Below, in pieces: positions 9,919 through 19,591 of a DNA stretch of 64,000 nt. Source of the stretch: Stutzerimonas stutzeri. GTDB taxonomy: Bacteria; Pseudomonadota; Gammaproteobacteria; Pseudomonadales; Pseudomonadaceae. The notes below the pieces were generated by a model, which saw only the letters and a list, made by a program, of their open reading frames with translations, did no database searches and was not told the DNA's origin. Numbering within the stretch: the first letter of the stretch is position 1; every line of letters starts with the position of its first letter. The stretch covers positions 141,744 to 205,743 of the forward strand of contig NZ_PPXG01000010.1 in NCBI RefSeq assembly GCF_002909485.1. Direction: 5' to 3'. The translations under genes were made by a program, and so were the position numbers.

Positions 9919-10833
9919 ATGCGACCGGTCGACATGCTTCGCCTGCTTGCCCTCGCAGCCATCTGGGGCGCGAGTTTTTTGTTCCTGCGCATCATCGCAC
10001 CTGTGCTCGGCACCTTTCCCACGGCGTTCTTTCGCGTACTGCTAGCAACCGCTGGCTTGCTGGCCATCCTCGCCCTGCTTCGCACACGCTGGGACTTTCG
10101 CGGCAAGCTTGGCTTGTGTCTGGTGCTTGGCGTGATCAATTCAGGTATCCCGTTTGCCTTGTACTCGGTGGCTGCGCAACTGGTTCCGGCTGGTTACTCG
10201 GCGATATTCAACGCCACCACGCCGATGATGGGCGTGCTGATCGGCGCACTGTTCTTCGCCGAGGAGCTGACGCTCGCCAAGATAGTCGGCGTTTTCAGCG
10301 GACTTGGGGGCGTGGCATTGCTGATGCGAATCGGACCGGTGCCATTCAGTATGGACCTGCTGCTCGGCGCGCTGGCCTGCCTGGGCGCCACCGCCTGTTA
10401 TGGCTTCGGCGGCTTTCTCACCCGCCGCTGGATCAATCAGGGCGAAGGCCTGGACAGCGAGGTGGTCGCATTCGGTAGCCAGCTCGGTGCGGCACTGTGC
10501 CTGTTGCCATTGTTCGGACTGTCGATACTGAAGGCGCCGCCGGTGAGCTGGGGCAATTCGACGGTCTGGCTGAGTTTGCTGGGTCTGGGGCTGGTCTGTA
10601 CGGCGTTCGCCTACATCCTCTACTTCCGCTTGCTGGCGGATATCGGACCGGTCAAGACGCTGACGGTGACCTTCCTGATCCCGCCATTTGGCGTGCTGTG
10701 GGGCGTGATATTTCTTGATGAGCCGCTTTCGTGGGCTTACGTCCAGGGCGGTGCGCTGATCGCGCTGGCATTGTGGCTGATCCTGCGTCAGGCGCCGATT
10801 GCCCAGCCACAGGCTAATCCGCGACGCAGCTGA
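9919..10833 (+). CDS. EamA/DMT-family transporter
   Basis: A 304-residue protein of ten predicted transmembrane helices arranged as two EamA repeats (about 8-140 and 155-295). The first has the typical start AAIWGASFLFLRI and the second the LxLGLVCTAFAYILYFRLL element. Members of the drug/metabolite transporter superfamily move small metabolites such as amino acids, often outward; the substrate here is unknown. The start at 9919 has GGAG upstream. It is divergent from aceK and converges on cysK, with only 25 bp between stops. Confidence 0.88.
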   Translation: MRPVDMLRLLALAAIWGASFLFLRIIAPVLGTFPTAFFRVLLATAGLLAILALLRTRWDFRGKLGLCLVLGVINSGIPFALYSVAAQLVPAGYSAIFNATTPMMGVLIGALFFAEELTLAKIVGVFSGLGGVALLMRIGPVPFSMDLLLGALACLGATACYGFGGFLTRRWINQGEGLDSEVVAFGSQLGAALCLLPLFGLSILKAPPVSWGNSTVWLSLLGLGLVCTAFAYILYFRLLADIGPVKTLTVTFLIPPFGVLWGVIFLDEPLSWAYVQGGALIALALWLILRQAPIAQPQANPRRS

Positions 10834-10858
10834 TTTCAGCAACTGCGCCGCGCAGGTA

Positions 10859-11833
10859 TTACTGCACCAGTTCCTGGTCGCTGAACATATCGGTGAACAG
10901 CATGCTGGACAGGTAACGCTCGCCGGAGTCAGGCAGGATCACGACGATGTTCTTGCCCTGCATTTCCGGCCGTTCGGCCAGACGGACGGCTGCCACCATG
11001 GCCGCGCCACAGGAGATGCCGCAAAGAATGCCCTCTTCGCGCATCAGCCTTAGGGCCATCTGCTTGGCCTCCTCGTCATCGACCAGTTCGACGCGATCAA
11101 CCATCGATAGATCGAGATTCTTCGGCACGAAGCCTGCGCCAATGCCCTGAATCTTATGCGGGCTGGGCTTGACCTCTTCGCCTGCAAGCGTCTGGCTGAT
11201 CACCGGCGAGCTGGTCGGCTCCACCGCCACGCTGAGGATCTGCTTACCCTTGGTGTTCTTGATATAACGCGAAACACCGGTGATGGTGCCGCCCGTGCCC
11301 ACACCGGCTACCAACACATCGATGCTGCCGTCGGTGTCGTTCCAGATTTCCGGCCCGGTGGTCTTTTCATGAATCGCCGGGTTGGACGGATTCTCGAACT
11401 GTTGCGGCATGTAGTACTGCTCGGGGTTCGAGGCGGCGATCTCCGCGGCCTTCTCGATCGCGCCCTTCATTCCCTTGGCCGGTTCGGTAAGCACCAGTTC
11501 GGCACCAAGGGCTTTCAGTACCTTGCGTCGCTCAAGACTCATCGACGCCGGCATGGTGAGCATGAGCTTGTAGCCGCGCGCCGCAGCGACGAAGGCCAGG
11601 CCGATGCCAGTATTGCCTGAAGTGGGTTCGACCAGCGTCATGCCGGGCTTGATCCGGCCGCTGTCCTCGGCATCCCAGATCATCCCAGCGCCAATCCGGC
11701 ATTTCACGGAATAGGCCGGATTGCGCCCTTCGATCTTGGCCATGATGCTGACGCCCTTGGGGCCGAGGCGGTTGATCATTACCAGCGGGGTGTTGCCGAT
11801 GGAGCGTGCGTTGTCTGCGAAGATGCGACTCAT
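10859..11833 (-). CDS. cysK: Cysteine synthase A (O-acetylserine sulfhydrylase)
   Basis: A 324-residue PLP enzyme that makes cysteine from O-acetylserine and sulfide. Visible: PLP-lysine in YSVKCRIG (K44), the substrate loop TSGNTG (71-76), the phosphate-cup GTGGT (179-183) and SCGAA near the C-terminus. It matches CysK rather than CysM in the [20 protein letters not shown] block. The start at 11833 gives the standard N-terminus [18 protein letters not shown]; the frame stays open 72 codons further upstream but that part is not conserved and overlaps the opposite promoter region. Confidence 0.96.
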   Translation of the reverse strand: MSRIFADNARSIGNTPLVMINRLGPKGVSIMAKIEGRNPAYSVKCRIGAGMIWDAEDSGRIKPGMTLVEPTSGNTGIGLAFVAAARGYKLMLTMPASMSLERRKVLKALGAELVLTEPAKGMKGAIEKAAEIAASNPEQYYMPQQFENPSNPAIHEKTTGPEIWNDTDGSIDVLVAGVGTGGTITGVSRYIKNTKGKQILSVAVEPTSSPVISQTLAGEEVKPSPHKIQGIGAGFVPKNLDLSMVDRVELVDDEEAKQMALRLMREEGILCGISCGAAMVAAVRLAERPEMQGKNIVVILPDSGERYLSSMLFTDMFSDQELVQ

Positions 11834-11957
11834 GGGAATGCCCTGTCCGAGATGTACCTGACCAATCAGCGTATGCGCAGTCCTGGCGTCAGTCCAGCCG
11901 AACTCACAGCGGCCGCCTGGGGTCCATCGTCTACATATATCCCATCGTCGGAACGCC

Positions 11958-13028
11958 ATGACACGTCGCCTGCTTCCTCTGTGGATTCTTCTCGCGCTCG
12001 GCCTGCTGCTGATCGTGGTGCACCTCGCCCTACCGCATTTGGTGCGCAACTACCTGAACGAGAAAATGGCCGACATGGGCGACTACACGGGGCATGTCGA
12101 AGACGTCGATCTCGCCTGGTGGCGGGGCGCCTACCGCGTCGAAGGCCTGCTGATCGAGAAGAAGGACAAGCGCGTACAGGCGCCGCTGCTCAAAGCACCA
12201 GGCATCGACATCGCCATCCGCTGGGACGGCATCCTGCGACATCGAGAGATCGTCGGTGAGGTCGTTTTCGAGCAGCCGCATCTGAATTTCGTCGATGGCG
12301 GCGACAGCGGCGACTCGCAAAATGGCGAAGGCGTCGATTGGCGTGATCAGCTCGACGCCCTGGTGCCGATCACGCTCAATGAGATCCGCGTGGTGGATGG
12401 ACAGCTATCGTTTCGTAACTTCTCTTCCGACCCACAGGTGCATGTTTACGCCAGCGACATTCAGGCCAGCCTGTACAACCTGACCAACACGGACGATGCC
12501 GATGGCACGCGCACCGCAGCCTTCCAAGGCACCGGAAAAATGTTCAACCAGGCCCCGATCGAAGCGACCGCCAGCTTCGATCCGTTTACCGACTGGGAGG
12601 ACTTCGAGGTCAATCTGCGCGTGACCGGCGTACCGCTCAAACAGCTGAACGACCTCAGCCGCGCCTACGCCAAGTTCGACTTCGCTGGCGGCACAGGTGA
12701 CCTCGTCGTCGAAGTCCAAGCCAGCGACAGTCAGCTCGACGGCTATATCAAGCCGCTGTTGCGCGACGTTGATATCTTCGATTACGAGCAGGACATCAAG
12801 AACGAGGACAAAGGTTTCTTGCGGGGTCTCTGGGAAGCGGTGGTCGGCGGTGGGCAGGAAGTGCTGAAGAACCAGCGCAAGGACCAGTTCGCCACCCGTG
12901 TGGAATTGTCCGGCACGACCAAGGAGACGGATGTCAGCCCCTTCCAGGCGTTCGTGGCGATACTGCGCAATGCATTCGTCGAAGCCTTCACAGCCCGTTT
13001 TGAACGTGCGATGAGCGAAGAAGAGTAG
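11958..13028 (+). CDS. DUF748 / AsmA-like envelope protein
   Basis: A 356-residue protein with one N-terminal transmembrane helix or signal anchor (about 7-25), followed by a periplasmic domain with the DUF748 pattern ([45 protein letters not shown]). DUF748 belongs to the AsmA-like group, long beta-rich proteins linked with lipid movement across the envelope; this is one of the short members. Function in this organism is inferred only. It is divergent from cysK and 143 bp upstream of the moxR gene. Confidence 0.75.
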   Translation: MTRRLLPLWILLALGLLLIVVHLALPHLVRNYLNEKMADMGDYTGHVEDVDLAWWRGAYRVEGLLIEKKDKRVQAPLLKAPGIDIAIRWDGILRHREIVGEVVFEQPHLNFVDGGDSGDSQNGEGVDWRDQLDALVPITLNEIRVVDGQLSFRNFSSDPQVHVYASDIQASLYNLTNTDDADGTRTAAFQGTGKMFNQAPIEATASFDPFTDWEDFEVNLRVTGVPLKQLNDLSRAYAKFDFAGGTGDLVVEVQASDSQLDGYIKPLLRDVDIFDYEQDIKNEDKGFLRGLWEAVVGGGQEVLKNQRKDQFATRVELSGTTKETDVSPFQAFVAILRNAFVEAFTARFERAMSEEE

Positions 13029-13087
13029 CGCCAGCCGTCACCAGAAACGCGCACGCAGCCATTCAGTGACTGAATGATGCGCTCACG

Positions 13088-13116
13088 TTCACAGTCGCGC
13101 GACCTTCCCTTATAGT
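13088..13116 (+). promoter_or_regulatory. Sigma-70-type promoter for the moxR gene
   Basis: TTCACA (13088-13093), 17-bp spacer, TATAGT (13111-13116): five of six matches to each consensus hexamer with ideal spacing. Predicted start near 13123, leaving a leader of about 50 nt before the ATG at 13172. Confidence 0.6.
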
Positions 13117-13171
13117 CCTCACCTGACTACAACGAGTGCCTGCGTGCCAGGCCCCGCCGAAGGAATCCGTA

Positions 13172-14020
13172 ATGAAATTCGAAGGCACCCAGTCCTACGT
13201 CGCCACTGACGATCTCAAACTTGCGGTCAACGCCGCCATCACGCTGGAGCGCCCGCTGCTGGTCAAAGGCGAGCCAGGTACCGGCAAGACCATGCTGGCC
13301 GAGCAGCTGGCTGAGTCCTTCGGCGCTCGGCTCATCACCTGGCACATCAAATCCACCACCAAGGCGCATCAAGGCCTTTACGAATACGATGCGGTGAGCC
13401 GCCTGCGTGACTCGCAGCTGGGCGTGGACAAGGTCCACGATGTGAAGAACTACATCAAGAAAGGCAAGCTGTGGGAGGCCTTCGAGAGTGAAGAGCGGGT
13501 CATTCTGCTGATCGATGAAATTGACAAAGCTGACATCGAGTTTCCAAACGATCTGTTGCAGGAACTCGACAAGATGGAGTTCTACGTCTACGAGACCAAC
13601 GAAACCATCAAGGCGACCCAGCGCCCGATTATCATCATCACCTCGAACAACGAAAAAGAGCTACCCGACGCATTTCTGCGCCGCTGCTTCTTCCACTACA
13701 TCGCCTTCCCTGATCGCGAGACGCTGCAGCGCATCGTCGATGTGCATTACCCGGACATCAAGAAAGATCTGGTCAGCGAGGCGCTGGACGTATTCTTCGA
13801 CGTGCGCAAAGTGCCGGGGCTGAAGAAGAAGCCCTCGACGTCCGAGCTGGTCGATTGGCTAAAACTGCTGATGGCCGACAACATCGGCGAGGCCGTGCTG
13901 CGTGAGCGCGATCCGACCCGTGCGATCCCGCCGCTGGCCGGGGCACTGGTCAAGAACGAGCAGGACGTCATGCTGTTGGAGCGTCTAGCCTTCATGAGTC
14001 GACGCGCCAACAGCCGTTGA
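13172..14020 (+). CDS. MoxR-family AAA+ ATPase
   Basis: A 282-residue AAA+ ATPase. Walker A is GEPGTGKT (33-40), Walker B is VILLIDEIDKAD (about 110-121), sensor I is TSNNEKELPDAFLRRC. MoxR proteins act as chaperones that insert cofactors or remodel partners together with VWA proteins; the VWA gene follows after one intervening gene. The ATG at 13172 with AAGGA 8 nt upstream is preferred to the GTG at 13136. A good sigma-70 promoter lies just upstream. Confidence 0.92.
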   Translation: MKFEGTQSYVATDDLKLAVNAAITLERPLLVKGEPGTGKTMLAEQLAESFGARLITWHIKSTTKAHQGLYEYDAVSRLRDSQLGVDKVHDVKNYIKKGKLWEAFESEERVILLIDEIDKADIEFPNDLLQELDKMEFYVYETNETIKATQRPIIIITSNNEKELPDAFLRRCFFHYIAFPDRETLQRIVDVHYPDIKKDLVSEALDVFFDVRKVPGLKKKPSTSELVDWLKLLMADNIGEAVLRERDPTRAIPPLAGALVKNEQDVMLLERLAFMSRRANSR

Positions 14021-14071
14021 TCGGCGCCGGCTTCGGCGGAGCCGGCCGCGTACTCATAGGAGGAAGAAACC

Positions 14072-14470
14072 ATGCAAACGCATACCGGTAGTTGCCTGTG
14101 CGGCGTCGTGCGCTATCGCATCGATGCGCCCATTGATGAGCTGACCCACTGCCATTGCAAGATGTGCCGAAAGGCCCACGGCGCCGCATTCGCGACCTAT
14201 GCGAGCGTGCCGCTGGAGGCCCTGCATTTCATGGCGGGCAAGGACCAACTGGGCGTTTTCCACTCCTCCGAGCACGTGACGCGCACCTTCTGCATCCGCT
14301 GCGGCTCCAACCTGCTGTTTGTTGACAACCGCGAGCATGAAGTAGGGGTCGCTGCCGGCTCTCTCGACTCGCCGCTGCCGGCTCCGCCGCAGTCACACAT
14401 CTTCGTTGGCTCGAAGGCCGACTGGTACGAGATTCGCGACGCGCTCCCCGAGCACGACCGTGACCTTTAA
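14072..14470 (+). CDS. GFA/CENP-V-family zinc protein
   Basis: A 132-residue protein with the zinc-cysteine pattern of the glutathione-dependent formaldehyde-activating (GFA) family: G-S-C-L-C-G (about 7-11), C-H-C-K-M-C (27-32) and F-C-x2-C-G (about 73-77). Named activity comes from Gfa of Paracoccus; most members are uncharacterised. A strong Shine-Dalgarno (TAGGAGGAAG) precedes the ATG. It sits between moxR and its VWA partner, 51 bp after the former and 45 bp before the latter, so it is probably co-transcribed with both. Confidence 0.85.
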   Translation: MQTHTGSCLCGVVRYRIDAPIDELTHCHCKMCRKAHGAAFATYASVPLEALHFMAGKDQLGVFHSSEHVTRTFCIRCGSNLLFVDNREHEVGVAAGSLDSPLPAPPQSHIFVGSKADWYEIRDALPEHDRDL

Positions 14471-14515
14471 TCCATTTCCATAGCGCGCCGCCGCGTGCGC
14501 GCCTGAGGTTCTGTC

Positions 14516-15694
14516 ATGCTGCTTGGCCTGTTCAATGAGATGCGCGCCGCCAAGGTGCCAGTGTCGGTACGCGAACTGTTGGATCTGATCGATGCGCTCA
14601 AGCACCGTGTCGTGTTCGCCGACATGGACGAGTTTTATTTCCTGGCGCGCACGGTGATGGTCAAAGACGAACGTCACTTCGACAAGTTCGACCGGGCATT
14701 CGGCGCCTATTTCAAAGGCCTGGAAAACCTTGACCAGCATCTCGAAGCGCTGATTCCCGAAGACTGGTTGCGCAAGGAATTCGAACGCAGCCTGAGCGAC
14801 GAAGAGCGCGCGCAAATCCAATCCCTCGGTGGCCTGGACAAGCTGATCGAGGAATTCAAGAAGCGGCTCGAAGAACAGAAGGAACGTCATGCCGGCGGCA
14901 ACAAGTGGATAGGCACCGGCGGCACCAGCCCGTTCGGCTCCGGCGGCTACAACCCGGAAGGCATCCGCATCGGCGATGCCGGCAAGCGTCAGGGCAAGGC
15001 GGTCAAGGTCTGGGACCAGCGCGAATACAAGAACCTCGACGATCAGGTCGAATTGGGCACGCGCAACATCAAGATTGCCTTGCGTCGTCTGCGCAAGTTC
15101 GCACGCCAAGGCGCGGCGGACGAACTGGACATCGACGGCACCATCGACCATACCGCGCGCGATGCGGGCCTGCTCAACATCCAGATGCGACCGGAGCGGC
15201 GTAATGCGGTGAAGCTGCTGATCCTGTTCGACATCGGCGGTTCGATGGATGCCCACGTCAAGGTATGCGAAGAACTGTTCTCCGCCTGCAAGACCGAGTT
15301 CAAGCATCTGGAGTACTTCTACTTCCACAATTTCATCTACGAATCGGTGTGGAAAAACAACTTCCGCCGTACCTCGGAGCGAACCTCGACGCTGGATCTA
15401 CTGCACAAGTACGGCGCCGACTACAAGGTGGTGTTTGTCGGTGACGCGGCGATGGCGCCCTATGAAGTCACCCAGCCGGGGGGCAGTGTCGAGCACTGGA
15501 ACGAGGAAGCCGGCTACGTCTGGATGCAGCGCTTCATGGAGAAGTACAAAAAGCTCATCTGGATCAACCCCTACCCCAAGGACACGTGGGGTTACACGAC
15601 CTCTACCGGAATCATCCGCGAACTGGTCGAGGAACGGATGTATCCGCTGACCTTGAGCGGCCTGGAAGAAGGTATGCGGTTTCTGGCCAAGTAA
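14516..15694 (+). CDS. VWA domain (CoxE-like) protein, partner of the MoxR ATPase
   Basis: A 392-residue cytoplasmic protein. The N-terminal 200 residues are helical and charged with a Gly-rich linker (GGTSPFGSGGYNPEG); the C-terminal half is a VWA domain with an intact metal-ion-dependent adhesion site, D-I-G-G-S starting at D239, and a later D (GDAAMAPYE). It belongs to the group of VWA proteins encoded next to MoxR ATPases. Together they are thought to form a remodelling machine; the client is unknown. Start ATG has GAGG 7 nt upstream. Confidence 0.88.
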   Translation: MLLGLFNEMRAAKVPVSVRELLDLIDALKHRVVFADMDEFYFLARTVMVKDERHFDKFDRAFGAYFKGLENLDQHLEALIPEDWLRKEFERSLSDEERAQIQSLGGLDKLIEEFKKRLEEQKERHAGGNKWIGTGGTSPFGSGGYNPEGIRIGDAGKRQGKAVKVWDQREYKNLDDQVELGTRNIKIALRRLRKFARQGAADELDIDGTIDHTARDAGLLNIQMRPERRNAVKLLILFDIGGSMDAHVKVCEELFSACKTEFKHLEYFYFHNFIYESVWKNNFRRTSERTSTLDLLHKYGADYKVVFVGDAAMAPYEVTQPGGSVEHWNEEAGYVWMQRFMEKYKKLIWINPYPKDTWGYTTSTGIIRELVEERMYPLTLSGLEEGMRFLAK

Positions 15695-16019
15695 CATACG
15701 CCCGACGCAAGCTGCCGCTTCAAGGCATGCACAAGCTATACAGCCAACGCCTGCAGCAGACATTTACCTCCTTCGCCCCCCGCGTGTGAGTCCGGGTAAC
15801 GTGCCCTGAGGCTATCAACAGCAGCCAGGCCCGCTCTGCAGCAACATTTTCTTTCATTTGCAGCTGCGGGTTTTCGCTCGCTCATCCGTCTTGTTCATTA
15901 GAGACGCCCTAAACCGTGCGCTCTCCATGTTTCGGCATGCGGGAGCGAACTCTGCTGACAGCAGCAGTGCGGACTCAAATCCTGTGCGCATCCCCTCCTA
16001 TACGTAGACCCCATCCCAC
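15695..16019. other. Intergenic region upstream of the PepSY gene cluster
   Basis: 325 bp without a credible gene. It must carry the promoter for the PepSY cluster. An AT-richer patch lies at about 15845-15900. I looked for a 19-bp Fur box (GATAATGATAATCATTATC) and saw no convincing match. Confidence 0.5.
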
Positions 16020-17201
16020 ATGTCCAAGAAGTCCCGCTCCAGACTCTGGTTCCTCGTCCACAGCTGGTTGTCCCTGCCGATCTGGTTCTTCCTGCTGATC
16101 ATCTGCGTGACCGGTACGCTTGCTACGATAAGTCAGGAAATCGTCTGGCTGGCCAACCCGGACGTGCGTGCCAGCAAGCCTTCGTCTAATGCTCAACGGC
16201 TCGATTACGAGCAGATCCTGCAGTCCGTGCAGACGCAGCAGCCCAGGCTCGCCGTGCTCGGGCTGTCGCGCCCGCAGGAGGATCATTTTGCGCTGACGGT
16301 GCGGGTCGCCTACCCCGACGCCACCACCGCGACTCTCTACGTGAACCCCTATTCCGGGGCGATCCAGGGCGTCAGCCCGCTGTTCGACTTCCGCCAGTTC
16401 ACTCGTGCCCTACATGGCTGGTGGCTTGCACCTTGGACCGATGGATACAGCTGGGGCTGGTACTTGGTATGCAGCCTGGGCCCGCTAATGCTTGCCTCAC
16501 TGATCACCGGCCTGGTGGTCTATAAGCGCTTCTGGCGCGCCTTCTTTAAACCGCGGCTGCGTCTAAACCAGGGCGCGCGCGTATTCTGGGGGGACTTCCA
16601 CCGACTGTCGGGCATTTGGTCGATCTGGTTCATCGGCATCATCTCGGTCACCGGCACCTGGTTCCTGCTGCAGGCGATCCTCTCGGATCTCGACATTCCC
16701 TACGTCCAGAGCCGCCCGCCCGCCGTAATCCAGCGTGACGCTGTGACCACCACCACCAACCAGGCACCGCCGACCCTGGGCCTCGATGAAATCACACAAA
16801 TTGCCCAAGCGCGGGTGCCGGGCTTCGAGCCCAGCTTCATCAGTCTGCCGGAAAGCGCCTATGGCCCGGTCACTATCGGTGGACGCGGCTGGTACCCGCT
16901 GATGAACCAGTCGCTATCGATCAGTCCCTACGACGGCAGCATCGTCGGCACCAACCTGCTCGATGATCGCCCTGCCCTGGCCTTCGTCACCGAATCGATG
17001 TATCCGCTGCATTTCGGTGACTTCGGCGGACTCTGGCTGAAGTTGCTTTGGTTCCTATTCGGCCTGTTGCTGACCTTCATGGTACTGAGCGGCTTGCTGA
17101 TATGGAGCAAGCGCACCGTCAAGGCCAGCGCCCAACTGCGCCGCCCGTCCCGTGCCGACTGCCGTGCGGCTCTCGAAACCGCTGCGGAGAAAACCCCATG
17201 A
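16020..17201 (+). CDS. PepSY-associated membrane protein, FpvG-like ferrisiderophore reductase candidate
   Basis: A 393-residue inner-membrane protein of the PepSY_TM family: an N-terminal helix (about 8-33), a periplasmic PepSY domain, two central helices each preceded by a histidine (LHGWWLAP, DFHRLSGIWS), a second PepSY domain (GLDEITQIAQARVPG) and a last helix near 345-370. Conserved His in the membrane suggest haem binding or electron transfer. In P. aeruginosa FpvG, a protein of this type, reduces iron from ferripyoverdine in the periplasm with FpvH, FpvJ and FpvK. The gene overlaps the next by 4 bp and is followed by a PvdRT-OpmQ-like exporter, which supports the siderophore role; the exact siderophore is inferred. 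Confidence 0.8.
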   Translation: MSKKSRSRLWFLVHSWLSLPIWFFLLIICVTGTLATISQEIVWLANPDVRASKPSSNAQRLDYEQILQSVQTQQPRLAVLGLSRPQEDHFALTVRVAYPDATTATLYVNPYSGAIQGVSPLFDFRQFTRALHGWWLAPWTDGYSWGWYLVCSLGPLMLASLITGLVVYKRFWRAFFKPRLRLNQGARVFWGDFHRLSGIWSIWFIGIISVTGTWFLLQAILSDLDIPYVQSRPPAVIQRDAVTTTTNQAPPTLGLDEITQIAQARVPGFEPSFISLPESAYGPVTIGGRGWYPLMNQSLSISPYDGSIVGTNLLDDRPALAFVTESMYPLHFGDFGGLWLKLLWFLFGLLLTFMVLSGLLIWSKRTVKASAQLRRPSRADCRAALETAAEKTP

Positions 17202-17731
17202 GCGCTTCCTCCTCAACCCCCGGCCGGCTGCGTGCGGCGTGGCTGCGCTGGCGCTTCCATCTCAACGTTCTGCTGTTGATCGTGCCGCTGGCACTCATGT
17301 CGCAATACTTCCAGAATCAGGCCAAGTCCCGCGGCCTAATGGGCCTGGGGGAGCGTGAGATCGGCGAGATCCAGGTTGGCCCTTGGAGCGCACGGCTGGC
17401 CGAGCACGAATTGGGCGGCCCTCACGACGAAGGCATCTACGGCTTTCACAAGCCGTTCATGGTTGCCTTTTGCGAGGCATGCCTGCCACAGATCAAAGCC
17501 GCCTACCTGCGCATCGGCAAACCGCAAAGCCTGCGGACCGCCGGCTCCTTGCTGATGGGCAACCCATACGCGCTGGAGGGCGAGGTGGTGGTGCCACCGC
17601 GTGCCTCTCCGGACAGCGATCTCTGGCTGACCGTGGAGGGCTGGGACGGCAGCGTCCACCAGGCCTCCATCCCCCTGGCAGAAGCTTCGCCCGACACCCG
17701 GGCCTGGCTCGAACGACGAGGCAACCACTGA
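17198..17731 (+). CDS. Small membrane-anchored protein of the PepSY cluster (FpvH-like)
   Basis: A 177-residue protein starting ATGA over the stop of the PepSY gene. One hydrophobic helix (about 22-38, HLNVLLLIVPLALM) anchors it, with the rest in the periplasm; a C-x2-C pair lies in AFCEACLPQ (about 91-94), a possible metal- or haem-binding or redox motif. I do not recognise a Pfam domain with certainty. Position and size match FpvH of the P. aeruginosa ferripyoverdine reduction cluster. Start choice is set by the 4-bp overlap; an in-frame extension to 17048 runs inside the previous gene and is not real. Confidence 0.75.
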   Translation: MSASSSTPGRLRAAWLRWRFHLNVLLLIVPLALMSQYFQNQAKSRGLMGLGEREIGEIQVGPWSARLAEHELGGPHDEGIYGFHKPFMVAFCEACLPQIKAAYLRIGKPQSLRTAGSLLMGNPYALEGEVVVPPRASPDSDLWLTVEGWDGSVHQASIPLAEASPDTRAWLERRGNH

Positions 17732-18051
17732 TGATCATTCCCCGGTCCGTAGCCGTCGTGGCCGCTGTCCTGCTTATCGGCATCGCTCAGCAAGTCGCAG
17801 CACATCAGGCGCCTTTCTGCCAGTGCAAGGCCGTCGGCGAGCGTACTGTTCGCTGCGTCGGCGGTTTCAGTGGCGGCGTGCCGGCCACCGGCGTGACGCT
17901 CGACGTGATCGACTACGACGAGCGCATTCTGGTGGCCGGCAAGCTGGACGAAGAGGCGTCCTTTACCTTCGAACGGCCGGAGACGCCCTTCTACATCCTC
18001 TTCGACGCAGGCCCCGGCTACACCGTCGAAATCGACCATCGGGACCTGTAA
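17731..18051 (+). CDS. Small secreted protein of the PepSY cluster (FpvJ-like)
   Basis: A 106-residue protein whose ATG overlaps the preceding TGA by one base (TGATG). It has a signal peptide (MIIPRSVAVVAAVLLIGIA, cleavage after QVAAHQ or nearby) and a small periplasmic domain with cysteines in FCQCKAV and VRCVGG and a beta-sandwich look (GVTLDVIDYDERILVAGKLDEE). Coupling to the two upstream genes suggests one complex. By order and size it resembles the small periplasmic partner genes fpvJ/fpvK. No catalytic motif is seen. Confidence 0.72.
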   Translation: MIIPRSVAVVAAVLLIGIAQQVAAHQAPFCQCKAVGERTVRCVGGFSGGVPATGVTLDVIDYDERILVAGKLDEEASFTFERPETPFYILFDAGPGYTVEIDHRDL

Positions 18052-18202
18052 CCACAACAACAGGTTGATGGTACTCATGATCTGATTGCCTTGGTTCCGC
18101 CCTTTGCGTCATGCGATGGCCAGGGCGCCGGCCATAAGGGTGCAGGCGCCGGGTTGCCTTACCAGCGGTGAATCAAGCTCGACCAGTCGGCCTGCAGCTG
18201 AT

Positions 18203-19591
18203 TTACGGAGTAACCGCCGTGCGCCAGCCACCGCCGAGAGCTCTGGCCAGCGCTACGCCGCTCTGCAAATGGGCCAGGCGCAGCTGAGCGCTCTGATCTT
18301 CAGCGACGAACAGATTGCGCTGGGCATCGAGAAGGTTGAGCAGGTCGTCGGCGCCGGCCTGATAGCGCCGTTCGGCCAGTTGCAGGGCGCGCTCGGCCTG
18401 GGCTTGTACTTCCCGCTGGGCTTGCCATCGGGCCTCTACCCCGGCAATAGCATTGAGCGCCGTCTGTACGTCGGCAAACGCATCAATGATGCGCTGGCGA
18501 TAATGGGCCAGCAGCTCCTCGCGTCGGGCAGCGCTGCGATCATGTGCCGCCGCCAGGGCTCCGCCGTCGAAGATTGGCGCAGTTAGAGACGCCGTCAGCG
18601 AATACAACGGATTAGCCAACACGTGCGACAGACTGCCCGCCGAGCCAGTGGCGCCAGCAGTCAGGTTCAAACGCGGCAACAGCGCGGCACGCGCCGCACG
18701 TAGGTTGGCATCGGCTGCGCTCAGTTGCGCCTCGGCGCGTGCCAGGTCGGGACGCCGCAGCAGCAGATCGCTGGGCAAGCCTGCGGCCAGCTCCGGTGCT
18801 TGCAAGGCCGCAAGCGAAGTAGCGGAAGGCGCCGCCGGGGCGCTCTGCCCTAGCAGCACGGCCAGGCTGCTGCGGATGTCGTCAGCCTGCTGCCGCAATT
18901 CTTCTCGGCTACGTCGCTGCTCGGCCACCAGGCCGCGCTGCTGAGCCAACTCGAGTAGTGTAGCGGCGCCTGCGTTCTGGCGCGCCTGCACGGTAGCCAT
19001 CACCCGTTCTGCATTGCTCAGGTTGAGATCGGCCAAACGCAGGCGCTCGGCCAAGGCAACCTGATGCAACCAGGTATCGACCAGGACGGCGGTCATGCTC
19101 AGGCGCAGGGTTTCTCGATCAAATCGACTGGCAGCCAGCTCGGCGTATGCCGCTTCGTGATCAGCGGCCAAACGGCCCCACAGATCAACTTCGTAACTGG
19201 CGGCCAGACCACCGCCATAGCGGCTGCCGACGGCTTCACCACTGCCGCCCAGGCGGCTTTCGTGGCTGGCGCCAAGATTGCCATCCAAGAGTGGCCGCAA
19301 CGGTGCGCCGGAGGCACGAATGCCGGCTTCGGCCTGCCGCAAGCGCGCAGCGGCAGCCGCAAGGTCCTGGTTGTGATTCAGGGCCTGCTCAACCAGTACA
19401 TCCAGTTCCCTACTGGCGAAGACCCGCCACCAGGTGTCGGACAATGCTGCACCGCCCTCCGGGGCATGGCGCCAGGCACCTGGTGCGACCGGACGATTGG
19501 GCGGTGTATAGGACGTATGACTGCAGCCGCTGAGCAACAACGCGCCGCACAGCACCGGGAGGGTACATCGAAACATGGGAAGTCCTGTCAT
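18203..19591 (-). CDS. Outer-membrane efflux lipoprotein, OpmQ-like (NodT family)
   Basis: A 462-residue outer-membrane factor with a lipoprotein signal (LLSGC, lipidated Cys at about 23) and two OEP repeats (about 60-250 and 260-450), including the NodT signatures DTWW..F.S.ELD, YEVDLWGRL and DLLLRRPDLARAEAQL. It forms the exit duct of a tripartite exporter. Its start overlaps the stop of the MacB-like gene by 4 bp, so the order is fusion protein, ABC pump, duct, exactly that of pvdR-pvdT-opmQ. Its 3' end converges on the PepSY cluster. Confidence 0.88.
   Translation of the reverse strand: MTGLPMFRCTLPVLCGALLLSGCSHTSYTPPNRPVAPGAWRHAPEGGAALSDTWWRVFASRELDVLVEQALNHNQDLAAAAARLRQAEAGIRASGAPLRPLLDGNLGASHESRLGGSGEAVGSRYGGGLAASYEVDLWGRLAADHEAAYAELAASRFDRETLRLSMTAVLVDTWLHQVALAERLRLADLNLSNAERVMATVQARQNAGAATLLELAQQRGLVAEQRRSREELRQQADDIRSSLAVLLGQSAPAAPSATSLAALQAPELAAGLPSDLLLRRPDLARAEAQLSAADANLRAARAALLPRLNLTAGATGSAGSLSHVLANPLYSLTASLTAPIFDGGALAAAHDRSAARREELLAHYRQRIIDAFADVQTALNAIAGVEARWQAQREVQAQAERALQLAERRYQAGADDLLNLLDAQRNLFVAEDQSAQLRLAHLQSGVALARALGGGWRTAVTP

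Noticed and set aside
14393..15328. Minus-strand ORF of 311 codons opposite the VWA gene
   Set aside because: Antisense shadow; the plus-strand VWA gene has an intact adhesion-site motif.
15845..15900. Possible Fur box upstream of the PepSY gene
   Set aside because: AT-rich but no stretch reached a convincing match to the 19-bp consensus.
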